DNA of 64,000 nucleotides, taken from the NCBI GenBank assembly GCA_018873225.1, contig JAEILZ010000008.1, positions 2,418,001 to 2,482,000 on the forward strand, written 5' to 3'. Positions within the stretch are counted from its first letter, which is position 1, and each line of letters begins with the position of its first letter. The translations under genes and the position numbers were made by a program. Shown here piece by piece: positions 19,130 to 30,214 of this stretch. The notes beneath the pieces are model-generated. The model saw only the letters and a list, made by a program, of their open reading frames with translations. It made no database searches and was not told the origin of the DNA. The stretch comes from [Phialemoniopsis] sp. UDSM-2020 (taxonomy: Eukaryota; Ascomycota; Sordariomycetes; Thyridiales; Thyridiaceae).

Positions 19130-22100
19130 TCACAGCCAAAGCAACCACCGCACCCCAGCGACCACTCCGCCGCCGATGCCCCAGACCACGCGGGCGATCA
19201 TGACGACAAACCACACGTACCACATGAACCCGACGAGCACCCACTCGACGCCGAGCCAGCCCGCGCGCCTGACCCAGCGGAACCGCCGGCGCCGCCGCCG
19301 CGACATCTTATCAATCACGTCGACGACGCGCTTGACCTTGAGCCGCTGGCCCTCGAGCAGGTCGTTGACCACGCCGTCCGCCTCGTCAGCGGCAGCGCGC
19401 GTCGCACCCGATAAATCGGACCCGACTTTGCGCCTCAGGTCCTCGACGCGCTCACGCAGCGCCGGCGTCGCCTCGCCCGCGAACCGGTCGGCCTGGCTCT
19501 GCCACCGCTGCCCGGACGCCTGGACCGACTGGCCGAGGATGCGCGCGGCGGCCGTGTACAGCTCGCGCTGGGAGACGGGCCTGTTGGCGAGTTCGCGCTG
19601 CTGCGGGCTGAACGCGACGATCTCGGCCCAGCGCAGGGCGCCGGGGACGGGGCACGACGACGACGACGACGACGAAGATGCGTCGGCGGCCGCCTTGTCG
19701 ACCGCGGGGAGCAGGCGGGGCTCGTTGACGCGGCGCGCGATCTCGGTGGCCACTATGCCCGAGCCGAGGATCATGGCGCGCAGGCGCGCGACCTCGCGGC
19801 GCGACAGCTGCGACCCTTGCGCCGGGTGCGGCGACGGGCTGCGGTCCGAGAGCGACCAGTGCCGCGTGCCGTGCGACGAGGCCGAGAGGTGCCTCGAGCG
19901 CTGGCCGGGCGCCAGGGGCTCCGGTAGGCAGAGGACGTGGTTGAGACGGGAGCCGGCGGCGCGGCTGTTGTCCGAGACGCTGCCCTTGCGCGACTGCGAG
20001 GTCGAGACGTCGTCGCCGTCGCGGCTGCGGCTGAGCTCTCGCGGGGGCGTGACGGACGGCGACGCGTTCTGCACGTCGATCTTGGGCGGCTTGAGCATGT
20101 CGAACCGGGAAGATCGGCTTGGCGGCCGGGAGATGGGCGACTGGTCCGCTGCGTTGAGTCTGTCGTGGGACGCAGCTGTGGACTGGAAGACTGGCATGAC
20201 GCTAAGGTAATGCTTCGCCTTGAGAGTCTCGTCGTTGCGCCTCTGAGAAGTGGCTCGGGAGGGTATGGCAGAGCCTCTAGACCTGCCACGCGTAACTGCC
20301 TCGTCTTCAGATTCGCTCGAGGAGGTATTAGACGTCTGGTCGTCATCATCTTTACGCCAGAACAGCTCGCCGACCTTGGAGACACCGTTTCGAAGGACAG
20401 AATCGATACGAGGGCCGTTTTTGAGGAATGTGCGCAAGCCCGAAGACTCTTCACTGCGAAGGCGGATGCTTCCAATGCTACGATGTGCCTTGTGACCCTC
20501 GTTGGTGCCCCTGGATTGAAGCTTACGGGCCGGACTGCGTGACGGTTTCCTCTCAGAGGCCTTGGTCTGCGTCGGGGACAATGTGCCCGAGTTGTCCAGC
20601 GGCTCTCCAATATCCTCAGCATTTGCGTCTTCTTGCTCTTCTTTGATGTCATTGCTCCTATCCATTGATCTCTCACGGCTCCTGTCGCGGAAGATGTTCT
20701 TGACCTTGCTGAAAGGATTCCGTGGCGGTGAGCCTGGTCTGCTTGAGCTGGGTGTGAAGTCCATTCCGATACCTGGGACGAAGCCAACATCCGTAGGGCG
20801 TACTCCGGGCGATGGTGGCTGTGAAATGTTGTAGTCTACAGAATGCCGCCGTCCAGTAAGGGGCACTTCCAAGCTGGCACGGCCGGCTTTGATGGGAGAG
20901 CCCAGCTCTGGCCTTCTGACCGGAAGCCTCTCATCTGACCCGCTGAGCTCTGCTCCGTGCGACCCACGTCGGCTGGGACCGCGGCTTGGTCCCGTCGAGC
21001 TACCTGACCGCGTTCTCTCCGGAGTAACGAGATCTTTATTAGTTGACTGGGTTCTCTGAAGCTCCAGTTCATGCGACTCCCTGGCCTCGTTCTCTCGGTT
21101 CTCCCGGTCGATCATCTCTTGCATCTGCTTCTCAAGGATGTCCTTGCCACCCGCGGTGATCGTATCCTGCCTAACGCGCCGCCGCCGAGGTTTCGGATCG
21201 CTATCACTATCCGAGGAGTCAGAGAACGAGGCCTTGTGAGGCTTGAAGAAGTCATTCGAGGCAATTGAGCTTCCTTGTCGGTGGTGACGGCCCCTGAAAT
21301 GCTGAAGTTTGTTCCGAGTCTTGCGCACACGCTCGTGTTCAGCTCGCGGCGAGTTGCTGTCTGCTATCGCCTTTTCAACGATGGGAATGGTCTCTGCCTT
21401 CTTCACAAGAGCGGGTGCGGTCGCTGGGGCGACCTCCTCGGTCTGTCGTGATATAGGTCTGTATATTTCTGGGTCCTGGGGGAACACCCTGTGCCAATTG
21501 CGGTCTTCTACCAGCTTCTTGTTATCACCCTGCTCGAGCCAATAGACGTCTGCTATCATGTCTGCCGGATCGATGACCCAGTCCACTCGAGGACGTTTCG
21601 GCTTGCTGACAACCACCGATGGCCGTGACGAATTCGAAGGAGGCGAATTCTGTAACAGACCCTCATCGGCTCCCGCGAAGGGAGGAAGAAGTGTGCCACC
21701 TGGTGTCTGGCTCTGGCCGGTAGCAGCCCATTTCGCTACGCCATCAACCCAGTCGGTCACCCTGGTGAGATCTCCAAAGCCTTGGCCTTCGCCGTCGATG
21801 GCCTTCCTTTCACGAGCTCTGACCTTTCGGTTCCGGATGTATTGTAGAGGGTTGTATTCTCGGCCGAGTGTGACGCCGGTGTCTGTATTGCCAAAGTAAT
21901 GTGTACGAGTCGTATGTATCGGTGTACCAGGAGGGCTAGTAGTAGATACCTTCTCCAACATCTCTGGTTTCAAGGGCGGTACCAACTCCAGCACTCGCCG
22001 ATGTTGAGCCAGGAGCTCCAAGTAGTCCTTGGCCTTCTGAGCTCTGGACAGTGTCGACTGGGAAAAGTGATAGCGATAAGGGCCATCGATGGGGTCGAAG

Positions 22101-22963
22101 CTGGCCTGCAAGGGGCTGCTCAACTTCTGACCTGATATGACTCTCGATCCCCTGTCGGGCTTGGGCGACACTGTCCTGGACGTCCGCCTTTGCTGCTGCA
22201 GTTGTTGTCGTAAACTTCCTCCTACAGAGCTGTCGGGCAATGGGGCCAGCCGTGGAGGTATTGGCTGGGAAACGTTGCGTCTCGCAGCCATGCGCCTCGA
22301 TTCGCTGAGGTTGAGGGCCATATTGACAATCTGCGTAGAGTCGAGATCTAGCAGCGTGTTGCTTGATGCTTGAGATGGCAGCCTGGGAGGGGTATCTCTC
22401 TGAGATCCAGGCTGGTGTGCGTCGGGAACACTCAGTCTTCCTGTTTCGGTCTGCGCTGGGACCTCAGCCGTCTCTCGCGGTCGATCGGCATGGCGACTGG
22501 CATTTTGCTCCTGTACATCAGGCGTATGATGTCTCCTGGACTGCTGCTTCTTGTGTGCCTCGCGCGCTGTGCCATCGAGGGCGCCCGAGAGCAGGAAAGC
22601 CCCGCTAGATCTGTTCTTATGAGTACGATGACTTCGCCTCCTATCATCCCTCCGGGTCTGCCCGTTGCTATTTTGTGTGCTGTCGTGCGATGCGCTGGGA
22701 GACGTGGCCGGCAGGTCGGACGAGGATCGCTGTGTGAGAGTTGTGTCGGTCATCGAGAGGCTGGACGTGAGTCTCCCCATTGTGCTCGACTCTCCAGTCT
22801 CGTAGCTCCCCATGCTCCTGCGCTCTCTCGACCCGGACCCCCTGCCCAGGTCTCTCTCGTGACGGTGTTGGGCGCGGTCGACATCGTGGTCCGTCATCGC
22901 GGTTGTGCGGAGGGCGTGTTCACATGTCAAAACACCAAAGGGCAGTGCAGCGTCAGAGAACAA
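19130..22963 (-). CDS. Large tail-anchored protein of unknown function (1277 aa)
   Basis: One uninterrupted minus-strand frame of 1277 codons; an internal ATG at 22897 (MTDHDVDRAQ) is an equally possible start. I do not recognise the family. The N-terminal ~300 residues are Ser/Arg/Gln-rich and look disordered, with a short LDLDSTQIVNMALNLSESRR motif. A block at roughly residues 300-520 looks folded: GPYRYHFSQSTLSRAQKAKD, LLAQHRRVLELVPPLKPE, LGREYNPLQYIRNRKVR, then VDWVIDPADMIADVYWLEQG and NWHRVFPQDPEIY. The middle is again Ser/Arg-rich with many SP and RS sites. The C-terminal ~300 residues contain helical stretches (LRAMILGSGIVATEIARRV, LREEVEDLRRKV-like) and a poly-Ser run encoded by a (GAC)n tract. 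The last ~45 residues after MSRRRRRRFRW are two adjoining Trp/Val-rich hydrophobic segments reaching the stop, so the protein is probably tail-anchored in a membrane with a cytosolic bulk. Confidence 0.8.
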   Translation of the reverse strand: MFSDAALPFGVLTCEHALRTTAMTDHDVDRAQHRHERDLGRGSGSRERRSMGSYETGESSTMGRLTSSLSMTDTTLTQRSSSDLPATSPSASHDSTQNSNGQTRRDDRRRSHRTHKNRSSGAFLLSGALDGTAREAHKKQQSRRHHTPDVQEQNASRHADRPRETAEVPAQTETGRLSVPDAHQPGSQRDTPPRLPSQASSNTLLDLDSTQIVNMALNLSESRRMAARRNVSQPIPPRLAPLPDSSVGGSLRQQLQQQRRTSRTVSPKPDRGSRVISGQKLSSPLQASFDPIDGPYRYHFSQSTLSRAQKAKDYLELLAQHRRVLELVPPLKPEMLEKVSTTSPPGTPIHTTRTHYFGNTDTGVTLGREYNPLQYIRNRKVRARERKAIDGEGQGFGDLTRVTDWVDGVAKWAATGQSQTPGGTLLPPFAGADEGLLQNSPPSNSSRPSVVVSKPKRPRVDWVIDPADMIADVYWLEQGDNKKLVEDRNWHRVFPQDPEIYRPISRQTEEVAPATAPALVKKAETIPIVEKAIADSNSPRAEHERVRKTRNKLQHFRGRHHRQGSSIASNDFFKPHKASFSDSSDSDSDPKPRRRRVRQDTITAGGKDILEKQMQEMIDRENRENEARESHELELQRTQSTNKDLVTPERTRSGSSTGPSRGPSRRGSHGAELSGSDERLPVRRPELGSPIKAGRASLEVPLTGRRHSVDYNISQPPSPGVRPTDVGFVPGIGMDFTPSSSRPGSPPRNPFSKVKNIFRDRSRERSMDRSNDIKEEQEDANAEDIGEPLDNSGTLSPTQTKASERKPSRSPARKLQSRGTNEGHKAHRSIGSIRLRSEESSGLRTFLKNGPRIDSVLRNGVSKVGELFWRKDDDDQTSNTSSSESEDEAVTRGRSRGSAIPSRATSQRRNDETLKAKHYLSVMPVFQSTAASHDRLNAADQSPISRPPSRSSRFDMLKPPKIDVQNASPSVTPPRELSRSRDGDDVSTSQSRKGSVSDNSRAAGSRLNHVLCLPEPLAPGQRSRHLSASSHGTRHWSLSDRSPSPHPAQGSQLSRREVARLRAMILGSGIVATEIARRVNEPRLLPAVDKAAADASSSSSSSSCPVPGALRWAEIVAFSPQQRELANRPVSQRELYTAAARILGQSVQASGQRWQSQADRFAGEATPALRERVEDLRRKVGSDLSGATRAAADEADGVVNDLLEGQRLKVKRVVDVIDKMSRRRRRRFRWVRRAGWLGVEWVLVGFMWYVWFVVMIARVVWGIGGGVVAGVRWLLWL
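19655..19675. repeat. (CGA)7 microsatellite encoding poly-Ser
   Basis: A run of CGA/GAC units on the plus strand, read on the minus strand as a serine run in the large tail-anchored protein, about 180 codons before its end. Confidence 0.75.
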
Positions 22964-23707
22964 GGCTCGGCGATGAAGCGTGAAGCATTTTCACACGGCA
23001 GTCTGTCGTGTGCTGGAAAGATCAGAGAAGCAAGTTCAAGGGCTGATGGTGCAGCTGAATCACAAGCCAGAAAAGGGAGGAAAATGCAGTTTTTCTTCTT
23101 TGCCGTGGGGTGCGGCACTCAGCAGCCTATGACATGTGGTTCCACGGAAGGGAAAGATCTCATGGGTTGCATTAGTGATTGGGGGATATATCAAGGCAAT
23201 GCGCGCGTCGGCATGGCCAAATGATCGGCGGTCCTTTGAGGGATGACGACTGGGCGAAACCGGCAGTGCCCCCTACTAGATTTCCAAGGTTAATTCCAGC
23301 TCAAGGCCTTGTCTGTTAGTGTTGGCCGTGTCTATTCGCCGAGCTCGACTGCTACGGTGGCCAGAGGCACTAACAGCGAGAAAGCACAGGTGACGCTAGC
23401 CTTGAGGCGGACCAATTTAGCGGCTGCCCTTAGGGGTCCGGGGTTGTGACTCCAGGGGATCGATCTCGGCTCGAAACCGTGGATTCAGCAATGCAAGAGA
23501 CCCACACATTCCAAACTTCAGCAGCACCCGACTTTGGAACAAGAGCATGCACGTTCTAAGTTGTTCAAAGATGCACCGAAGAAGCTCTCTACTCATAAAT
23601 GGTGAAATGACCGCTACCCAAAGAAACATAATAAGCGACCCATTTGGTGATATCTTGGGGCAATAAACGCCATGCATGCCCATCTTATATCAATGCTGCC
23701 ATCCAAA
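22964..23707. other. Intergenic spacer (promoter of the large tail-anchored gene)
   Basis: 744 bp between two minus-strand genes. No convincing coding region, repeat or RNA was recognised. Confidence 0.5.
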
Positions 23708-25350
23708 TCAAAAGACTGTCAGCGCGCTCACAAATCCGTTCTTCAGCACTTCAAAGACAAGCCCCGGGAATCCGTATAAACTCGTCGTAGAGTCTTCGCT
23801 CCCGTCAACCTTCTTGCCGCCGACGCCCCGGCTCGGCAGTGGCCCTGCGTCGCCCTCCCACCCGCCGAGAAGCTCAACACTGCTTCCAGGGCTGTCACCC
23901 CATCCTCTGTTAAGAACCATACCCCGCTGTTGCTTCTTGGCTTCCTCATCAGATGCATATATGGACTTCCACTCCTCGCGTAGTCGTTGCTCCACGTCAC
24001 TGAAGGGTGACTCCGAACTGACTAGGGACTCTTGCGTGGAGGGCTGTAGGTAGTCTATCTCCCAGCGACAACGACGGTGTCGATTGAAGGGATATGACCC
24101 GGGAACATTCCCGTGGAGGATCATCTTTGTAGCGACAAGACGATCTGCGGTATTCGACTTTGTTGATTCACCAGCCGCCCTGTGCTCCTCCGCTCGCGAA
24201 GGTGGCGGTCTCGATGGTGCTATCGGTGTCGAGACCAGAATATCGAAGCCAAGATAGAAGTAGTTGTAAAAGCATTCGCTAGACACACTGCCAACAAAGT
24301 CATCCTCAATAGCCTCATCAGAAGCATCCGAGTCATCGTGAGCAGAGGATTGATCAGTGTCTGTGAGGGGGTCATGGCGCCTCAAGTCAGCCCCATTGGG
24401 TCTCGTCCGGCTGCTGCTAGCTGTGCGAATCTTGTGGATGTACATCCTCTGTTCGTTTTTGCGATATATGGCATCCGGGGGCCCGAGCTCGGCAACAAGA
24501 TCCTGCGGAGTTGTCTCGCCAAGAGTGATCCATACGGACGAGGTAGTCGACCATGCCTTGAAAAGTTGCAGCTTACCGCCGCCGTGGATCTTGATCAGGG
24601 ATATCTCCTCAGGAGAAATGTCCTTACCCTTAGTCAGTGGGCTGAACTTGTTGATGCTTGGCAAGACCTCTGTCCACAATGCGTCCCGTGCCTGAGCCCA
24701 AGACTCGCCATAGAAAATGGCCATCGAGATAGCGATCGAACTGTCTGACGAAGACAAGAGGGATACCGCATCTTTATTGGGAGAGTATGCCGCATTCGAC
24801 ATTGGAAATGTGAAGGCTACGCCGGGATAGGACAGCACATAGGTGCCCATATCCTGCTTGGTAGCATCAGTTCCAGGTACGAACTCGCCATCATATGTTG
24901 GCCCCAAAAACTTGTTATAAATGTGTTTGAAGGTCGGACCGGAGGACGCGTCCGTCGGATTCGACCCTGATGACGAACTTGAGGGTTTGAAGAGTTCCCT
25001 ATCCTTGTTCTGCTCCTTAAATATGATGTGGTTCTTGGTAAAGTCGAGCACTTCTATCAGCCGTAACCGTTGTTCTGGACCATCGAAGCGTAGGCGGATT
25101 CCATTGGCGGGCAGACCAACAATGACCGGCTCAGTAGCAGGATCGGAGGGCGAGTACACGAGATCGAGCTTTGGAAAGCGTTGGGGCTCGGCCTTGAGGC
25201 GTGTTAAGATGTCATGAAGTGATGCTCCGAGAACTGATAGATGCGAGCATCCAGATTAGAGCTGCCCGAGGCAAAACGCGAAGCATGCGATACCTTACCG
25301 AGGAAGCCCAGGGCCTGCCCGGGATGGAGCTGCGCAGAGAACTGTGACAT
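23708..25350 (-). CDS. PHAF1/UPF0183 family protein (C16orf70 homologue), 525 aa
   Basis: Two exons: 25350-25299 and 25233-23708, with a 65-nt intron (CTCG|GTAAGG ... CTATCAG|TT, phase 1). The junction yields QALGFLVLGASLHDILTRLK, the conserved start of the family, which places the true ATG at 25350. Other family blocks are LVYSPSDP, IRLRFDGPEQRLRLIEV, GPTYDGEFVPGTD, YPGVAFTFP, SVWITLGETTPQDLVAELG, MYIHK, CFYNYFYLGFDILVS and MILHGNVPGSYPFNRHRRC. The metazoan member PHAF1 (Mytho) acts at phagophores and phagosomes through autophagy factors; the fungal role is not established. Fungal-specific features are a Ser/Asp-rich insert around residues 270-300 and a Gly-rich C-terminal region before the terminal GFPGLVFEVLKNGFV. 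It is divergent from kinesin-5. Confidence 0.88.
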
Positions 25351-26238
25351 GGCAGAAGCTGGACGCGGACTTTAGAGATACGGCATTTGCGGAGAGAAAG
25401 CTCGAGATTCAAGGCGTGCTCGGAGCGAATAGAGCGTTCAAAAGTGGAAGGGTCTGTCCCGGATCTAGTCGTTCTGTTCGGATACGCGTTCTTAGTCTGC
25501 CTAAGTGAGGTGCTTTGCTCAAGCTGGTGAAGCCACGCCTCAAACCCAAGCTGCTGTGAACGTTTTCCCGAATAGAGGCTTGAAAAAAGAAGGAGTATTT
25601 TCTTTGCTGGGTCTACTTTAGCAATACATAAGAGTCAGGGGCTTCAAAGAGAGTAGATGACAAGGGATAGACCCAGATGACTTTTGACGCGCGAGGTGAG
25701 CCGTAGCAAACGTACATCCTCGTGATGCTGAGGAGGGGCTAGCTGAGACGTCATCTGCCCCTACCAGCCCCGAGCTCAGGCACTGGAGGTACGGAGAAGG
25801 TACCTGGATGGACTGGGGTGGGCGGCAGTGTGGGGGATGCTTGGTCCCTGCAGTGCACTGACCACACCTCAGTCACTGGTGCTGGTCCCGGGTGGTTGCC
25901 GTGCCAATACGGCAGACCCCACCGTGTTGATTGTTAGTGCCTTCCAGCACTGGATCCCTGCCCATGCTGGGCCGGCACTATCAACAACGCCTGTCCTGCA
26001 TTGATTTCCTCCGAAAAGCCAAAGCTGGTCACGTTTGCAGGGCTCCAAGGTGCTGTCATCGTGTCTCACACCCAAGAGTTCCAAGGGCACCTTTCTTTTG
26101 GCGCATCTTGATTATTGCATGGGTCTAACTATCTCCCCATCCCATTATCGACAGCCTTCTCGCTGCATCCTTTTTGCTAAGCTCCCATAACAACGCCGAG
26201 GACCTTGTCCGCAAGACGCGATAGCATCACCATCTCCA
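25351..26238. promoter_or_regulatory. Divergent promoter region of the PHAF1-like and kinesin-5 genes
   Basis: 888 bp between head-to-head ATGs. No element is distinctive enough to name. Short open frames here are not supported. Confidence 0.45.
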
Positions 26239-29200
26239 ATGAGCTCCTTGCGGGAGCCCTCGCGGCGGGGCACCAATGCCCTGACCGCATCATCCTCAGT
26301 ACGATCCGGTGCCGTCGGTCGCGCCGGCGTCCGCCAGACCAAACGCGTCTCGACCATCTCAAGACTTCAGTCACATCACGCACCGTCATCAAGGCCAGCA
26401 TCACGACTAGAACGACCAGGCGCCATATCGCCCGTCGAGTCCCTTGCCTCCACGGCCACATCCACTGGCACCAAGCGCAAGGAACGCGATTTCGAGTCCG
26501 ACCCCAGCGAAGAGACGAACATCAACGTTGTCGTCCGTTGCCGAGGCCGCAATGATCGCGAGGTTCGCGAGAACAGTGCCGTCGTGGTGCTGACCGAGGG
26601 AGTCAAGGGGAAAAATGTAGAGCTCTCCATGGGCCCTAATGCTTTGAGCAACAAGACATACAACTTCGACCGTGTCTTCTCCCCTGCGGCTGACCAGGGA
26701 ATGGTTTTCGACGAGGTCGTCAAGCCCATCCTGGACGAGGTACGTCCCCCTGGGCTTGCATAACCAAAGCAAACTGCTAACACGGCCCAGATGCTCACTG
26801 GCTATAATTGTACCATATTTGCATACGGACAGACTGGCACGGGTAAGACGTACACAATGTCTGGCGACATGAGTGAATCGCTTGGCTACCTGTCAGAGGC
26901 TGCCGGTATAATTCCCCGCGTCCTCCAGTCACTGTTCCACAGTTTGGATTCTGAAGAGACTGAGAGCTCTGTCAAATGTTCATTCATCGAGCTGTACAAT
27001 GAAGAGCTCCGCGACCTCCTCTCCCCAGACGAGAGCGCCAAGCTAAAAATCTTTGACGACAACTCGAAGAAGGGACATTCCACTACCGTGGTCCAAGGGA
27101 TGGAAGAACGCCACATCACCAGCGCTGGTGAAGGAATCAAGAGGCTCCAAGAAGGGAGTGTCCGTCGCCAGGTGGCTGCCACCAAATGCAACGACCTCAG
27201 TAGTCGAAGTCATACTGTCTTTACAATCACAGTGCACACCAAGCGGAAGGGTGAGGATGGAGAGGACTATCTCTGTTCCGGGAAACTCAACCTGGTCGAT
27301 CTTGCCGGAAGTGAAAACATCCAGCGCTCTGGAGCAGAGAACAAGCGGGCAGCCGAGGCGGGCCTCATCAACAAGAGTCTCTTGACGCTTGGCCGTGTCA
27401 TCAATGCCTTGGTGGATCGCAGCTCTCACATTCCTTACAGGGAATCAAAACTCACTCGACTACTCCAAGACTCTCTCGGAGGACGGACAAAGACTTGCAT
27501 AATTGCTACCGTGTCGCCAGCCAAGAGCAATCTCGAAGAAACCATATCAACCCTCGACTACGCTTTCCGCGCAAAGAACATTCGAAACAAGCCCCAGGTG
27601 AACCAGCTTATCAATAAAAAGACCCTTCTCAGGGAGTTCACTGCCGAGATCGAGAAGCTCAAGAGCGAACTTATTGCTACCAGGCAAAGGAACGGTGTCT
27701 ATCTGACTAGCGAAACTTACGAAGAGATGACCGTCCAGAGCGAGTCTAGACGGATCCTGGCAGAGGAGCAAGGAGCCAAGCTCGGCATGCTGGAGAACAA
27801 CTTGCGCAACAAGGTCCAAGAGCTGTTCGATCTCACTTCTAGCTTCATGGGACTCAAAAAAGATCACGAAGGGACACAGGCGCAGCTCGATGAAACCAAG
27901 GAGGTACTCGACCAAACGGAGCTTGTGCTGAACGCTACGAGAAAGACACTCGCCGAGGAAACTCACCTCCGCAAGGCACACCAGGAGACCGAGGAGAAGC
28001 TCAGCAGCCTAGGCGGTGAGCTACTTGACACCCTGAAGACGACAGTAAACCACGTTGGTGGCCTGCATGCAAAGAACAAGAGAAAGTCGGATCTCCAGAA
28101 TCTCAATCGAAGCACATGGGCAATGTCGCAATCACAAGTCTCGGAGGTAACAGAGCTGGTCGAAGGGCGCATTGAGAACCTGCGCAAGACGCAGGATGTG
28201 CACATTTCTACCATCTCTCAGAAGATGAAGTCTTTTGTCGAGGAGGAAGTGCAGAAGCTGTCGTCGACGCAGGCTTTTCTCGACCAGAACCTGGCCCAGT
28301 TTGCCGACTCGAAGAAGGAGCTGCTGGAGCAGCAGTCCAAATCCAAAGAAGAGATGGATGAGGTTCTTGAGGAGATCAAGATCGTTCGAGATAACATTAA
28401 GAACCGTGTTGGCGACAGCCTACAGGCGATCGCTTCGGCAGCTGAGAGGATAGCCGAGGACGTGCTCATGGAGTTGACCACCTTCCACAGCCAACTTCAT
28501 ACATCTTACAGCTCGCTGGGGAAGGACTTCAAGTCGATATTTGAGGACATGCTGAAGCACATCACCTCACAGAGAGGAGAAGCCAATGACCTACGAGAGA
28601 AGATCGTGGAAGCAGGGCAGCAGGCCGTTCTTGCCAATGCGTCTGCCTCCGCCCAGATCGAACAGGTGATTCGAGAGGAGCGACAGCAAGCTACCGAAGA
28701 CCGCACGAAACTCCTTGCTCAGATCACAGCCATGGTCAATGCACAAGCACAGGCGCAGGATGAACGGTTGACTTCCAAGGCCAACTTCATCAAGGACAAC
28801 ATGGTCGAGTCCGGCCAACTCCTTGACAGTAGCGTGGGCAACTACGCTTCCGGAATGGACACCTGGGACTCACAGGAGGCGCAATTCGTTGAGAGCGCCA
28901 CTCGTTCTCGTGATGCAATCAAATCCAAACTTAAGGATGACTGGACAGTAAGTATCCATAGCAAACCTCAGCAGATGTGCTTTCTTCATACTGACCACTC
29001 GCGTAGGCGGCAAATGGACACAGCAAGTCTATCCAGGACACGACTAAATCCGTTCATGCAGAGACCGTCCGCGTGGTGGACGAGCAACTCAAGGACCTGG
29101 ATGTGCAAATGCGAGATCTGGATGATTTCGTCACCCGTGCGCGCTCAGAGAACGCCAGCCATCATGCTCAGCAGACCAGCGAAGTGCAATCTCTGTCTGC

Positions 29201-29852
29201 AACAGTCGAGGCCTCGATGTCGAACATCTCGGACCACTTCACCAAGACATTTGACCGTGTCAAGGATCTTGGCACCGAGATGGACACCGAGACCGACAGC
29301 CTTCGACAGCAGCTCGAGCCAGTCGCCCAAGAGCTCTGCCAACCGCTCAGCACTCTTCGTGAGGACATTACCGGTACGGCATTGCATGAGTATGAGCCCA
29401 CGGGCGACACTCCAGAGAAGAGGCAATACCGCTACCCGAACGAGCTACCCAAGACGGAGGCCCACGACGTCCTCATCGCTCGCCTGGACGGAGCACCAAC
29501 CCCCAGCAAGCCGTCTGCCAATGCGGTCTTTAACGATTTTGACTTTTCAGAGAAGGCCAGGTCACCTTCAAGGCCTGTCTCTTCGGACAATGACACCGTC
29601 AAGATCCCTCTTAGCATGAGCCTACGCGAGGTCAATCCGAACCTGACGACCGGGTCGATCATGTTCGACCCGTCGGCGAGCGTCATGTCGCTGCAAAACG
29701 ACAACACCATGCCGCTGTTCCGGCGTAGCACGCGGGTGCCGCAGAAGCACGCCAAGGGCAAGAACGTGGTGACGATGGAGGGCCGCGAGAACGTGCCGCC
29801 GTCGGCATTCTCGCAGAGCGCCTCGAGGAGGAAGAGCCCCCGTCTTCACTAA
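26239..29852 (+). CDS. bimC: Kinesin-5 mitotic motor (BimC/Cut7/Eg5 type), 1167 aa
   Basis: Three exons: 26239-26739, 26791-28947 and 29007-29852, with introns of 51 and 59 nt, both phase 0. Kinesin-5 tetramers cross-link and slide antiparallel spindle microtubules. An N-terminal Ser/Arg-rich extension (~1-93) precedes the motor domain (~94-430). It carries FAYGQTGTGKTYT (P-loop ~180-187), NDLSSRSHTVF (switch I), LVDLAGSENIQRSG (switch II), INALVDRSSHIPYRESKLTRLLQDSLGG and the neck-proximal AFRAKNIRNKPQVNQ. A long discontinuous coiled-coil stalk follows. The C-terminal BimC-box-like stretch (TVKIPLSMSLREVNPNL) contains the kind of site Cdk1 phosphorylates in this family, and the tail ends in basic RRKSPRLH. 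Length matches Aspergillus BimC. The second junction restores KDDWTAANGHSKSIQDTTKSVH. Confidence 0.95.
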
Positions 29853-30214
29853 CGAATGAACAAAATGGGACAGTACATATTCCTTTCAGTGCCGTTTAAG
29901 CTTTCCTTCGACGGTGTCTAGGGTTTTGGGGGAATGGATTATAATAATGGAGTCAGAGGCTGTTTATATTGTTTTGGTGCCGGATAGACAGGGGCGAGCC
30001 AGCAATTGGTTTCTTTTGTCCTTTCGTAAAGCTTTGTATAGGCAGGTTATTGTGGTCGGTAGGCTTACCGAGTATACCTGATACCCTTCGTTTCATGCGA
30101 TAAACGCAGAACTGAAATTTGAAACCCATTCATTTCATTCATTGCTATCATCGTCTTCCCCGGGTGTGACTGTATGCGACACCAGTCTACCTTCAATACT
30201 GGAGGACACGACAA
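29853..30214. other. Convergent 3' spacer
   Basis: 362 AT-rich bases between the kinesin-5 and Rrn9 stops. It holds both 3' flanks and nothing else that I recognise. Confidence 0.5.
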
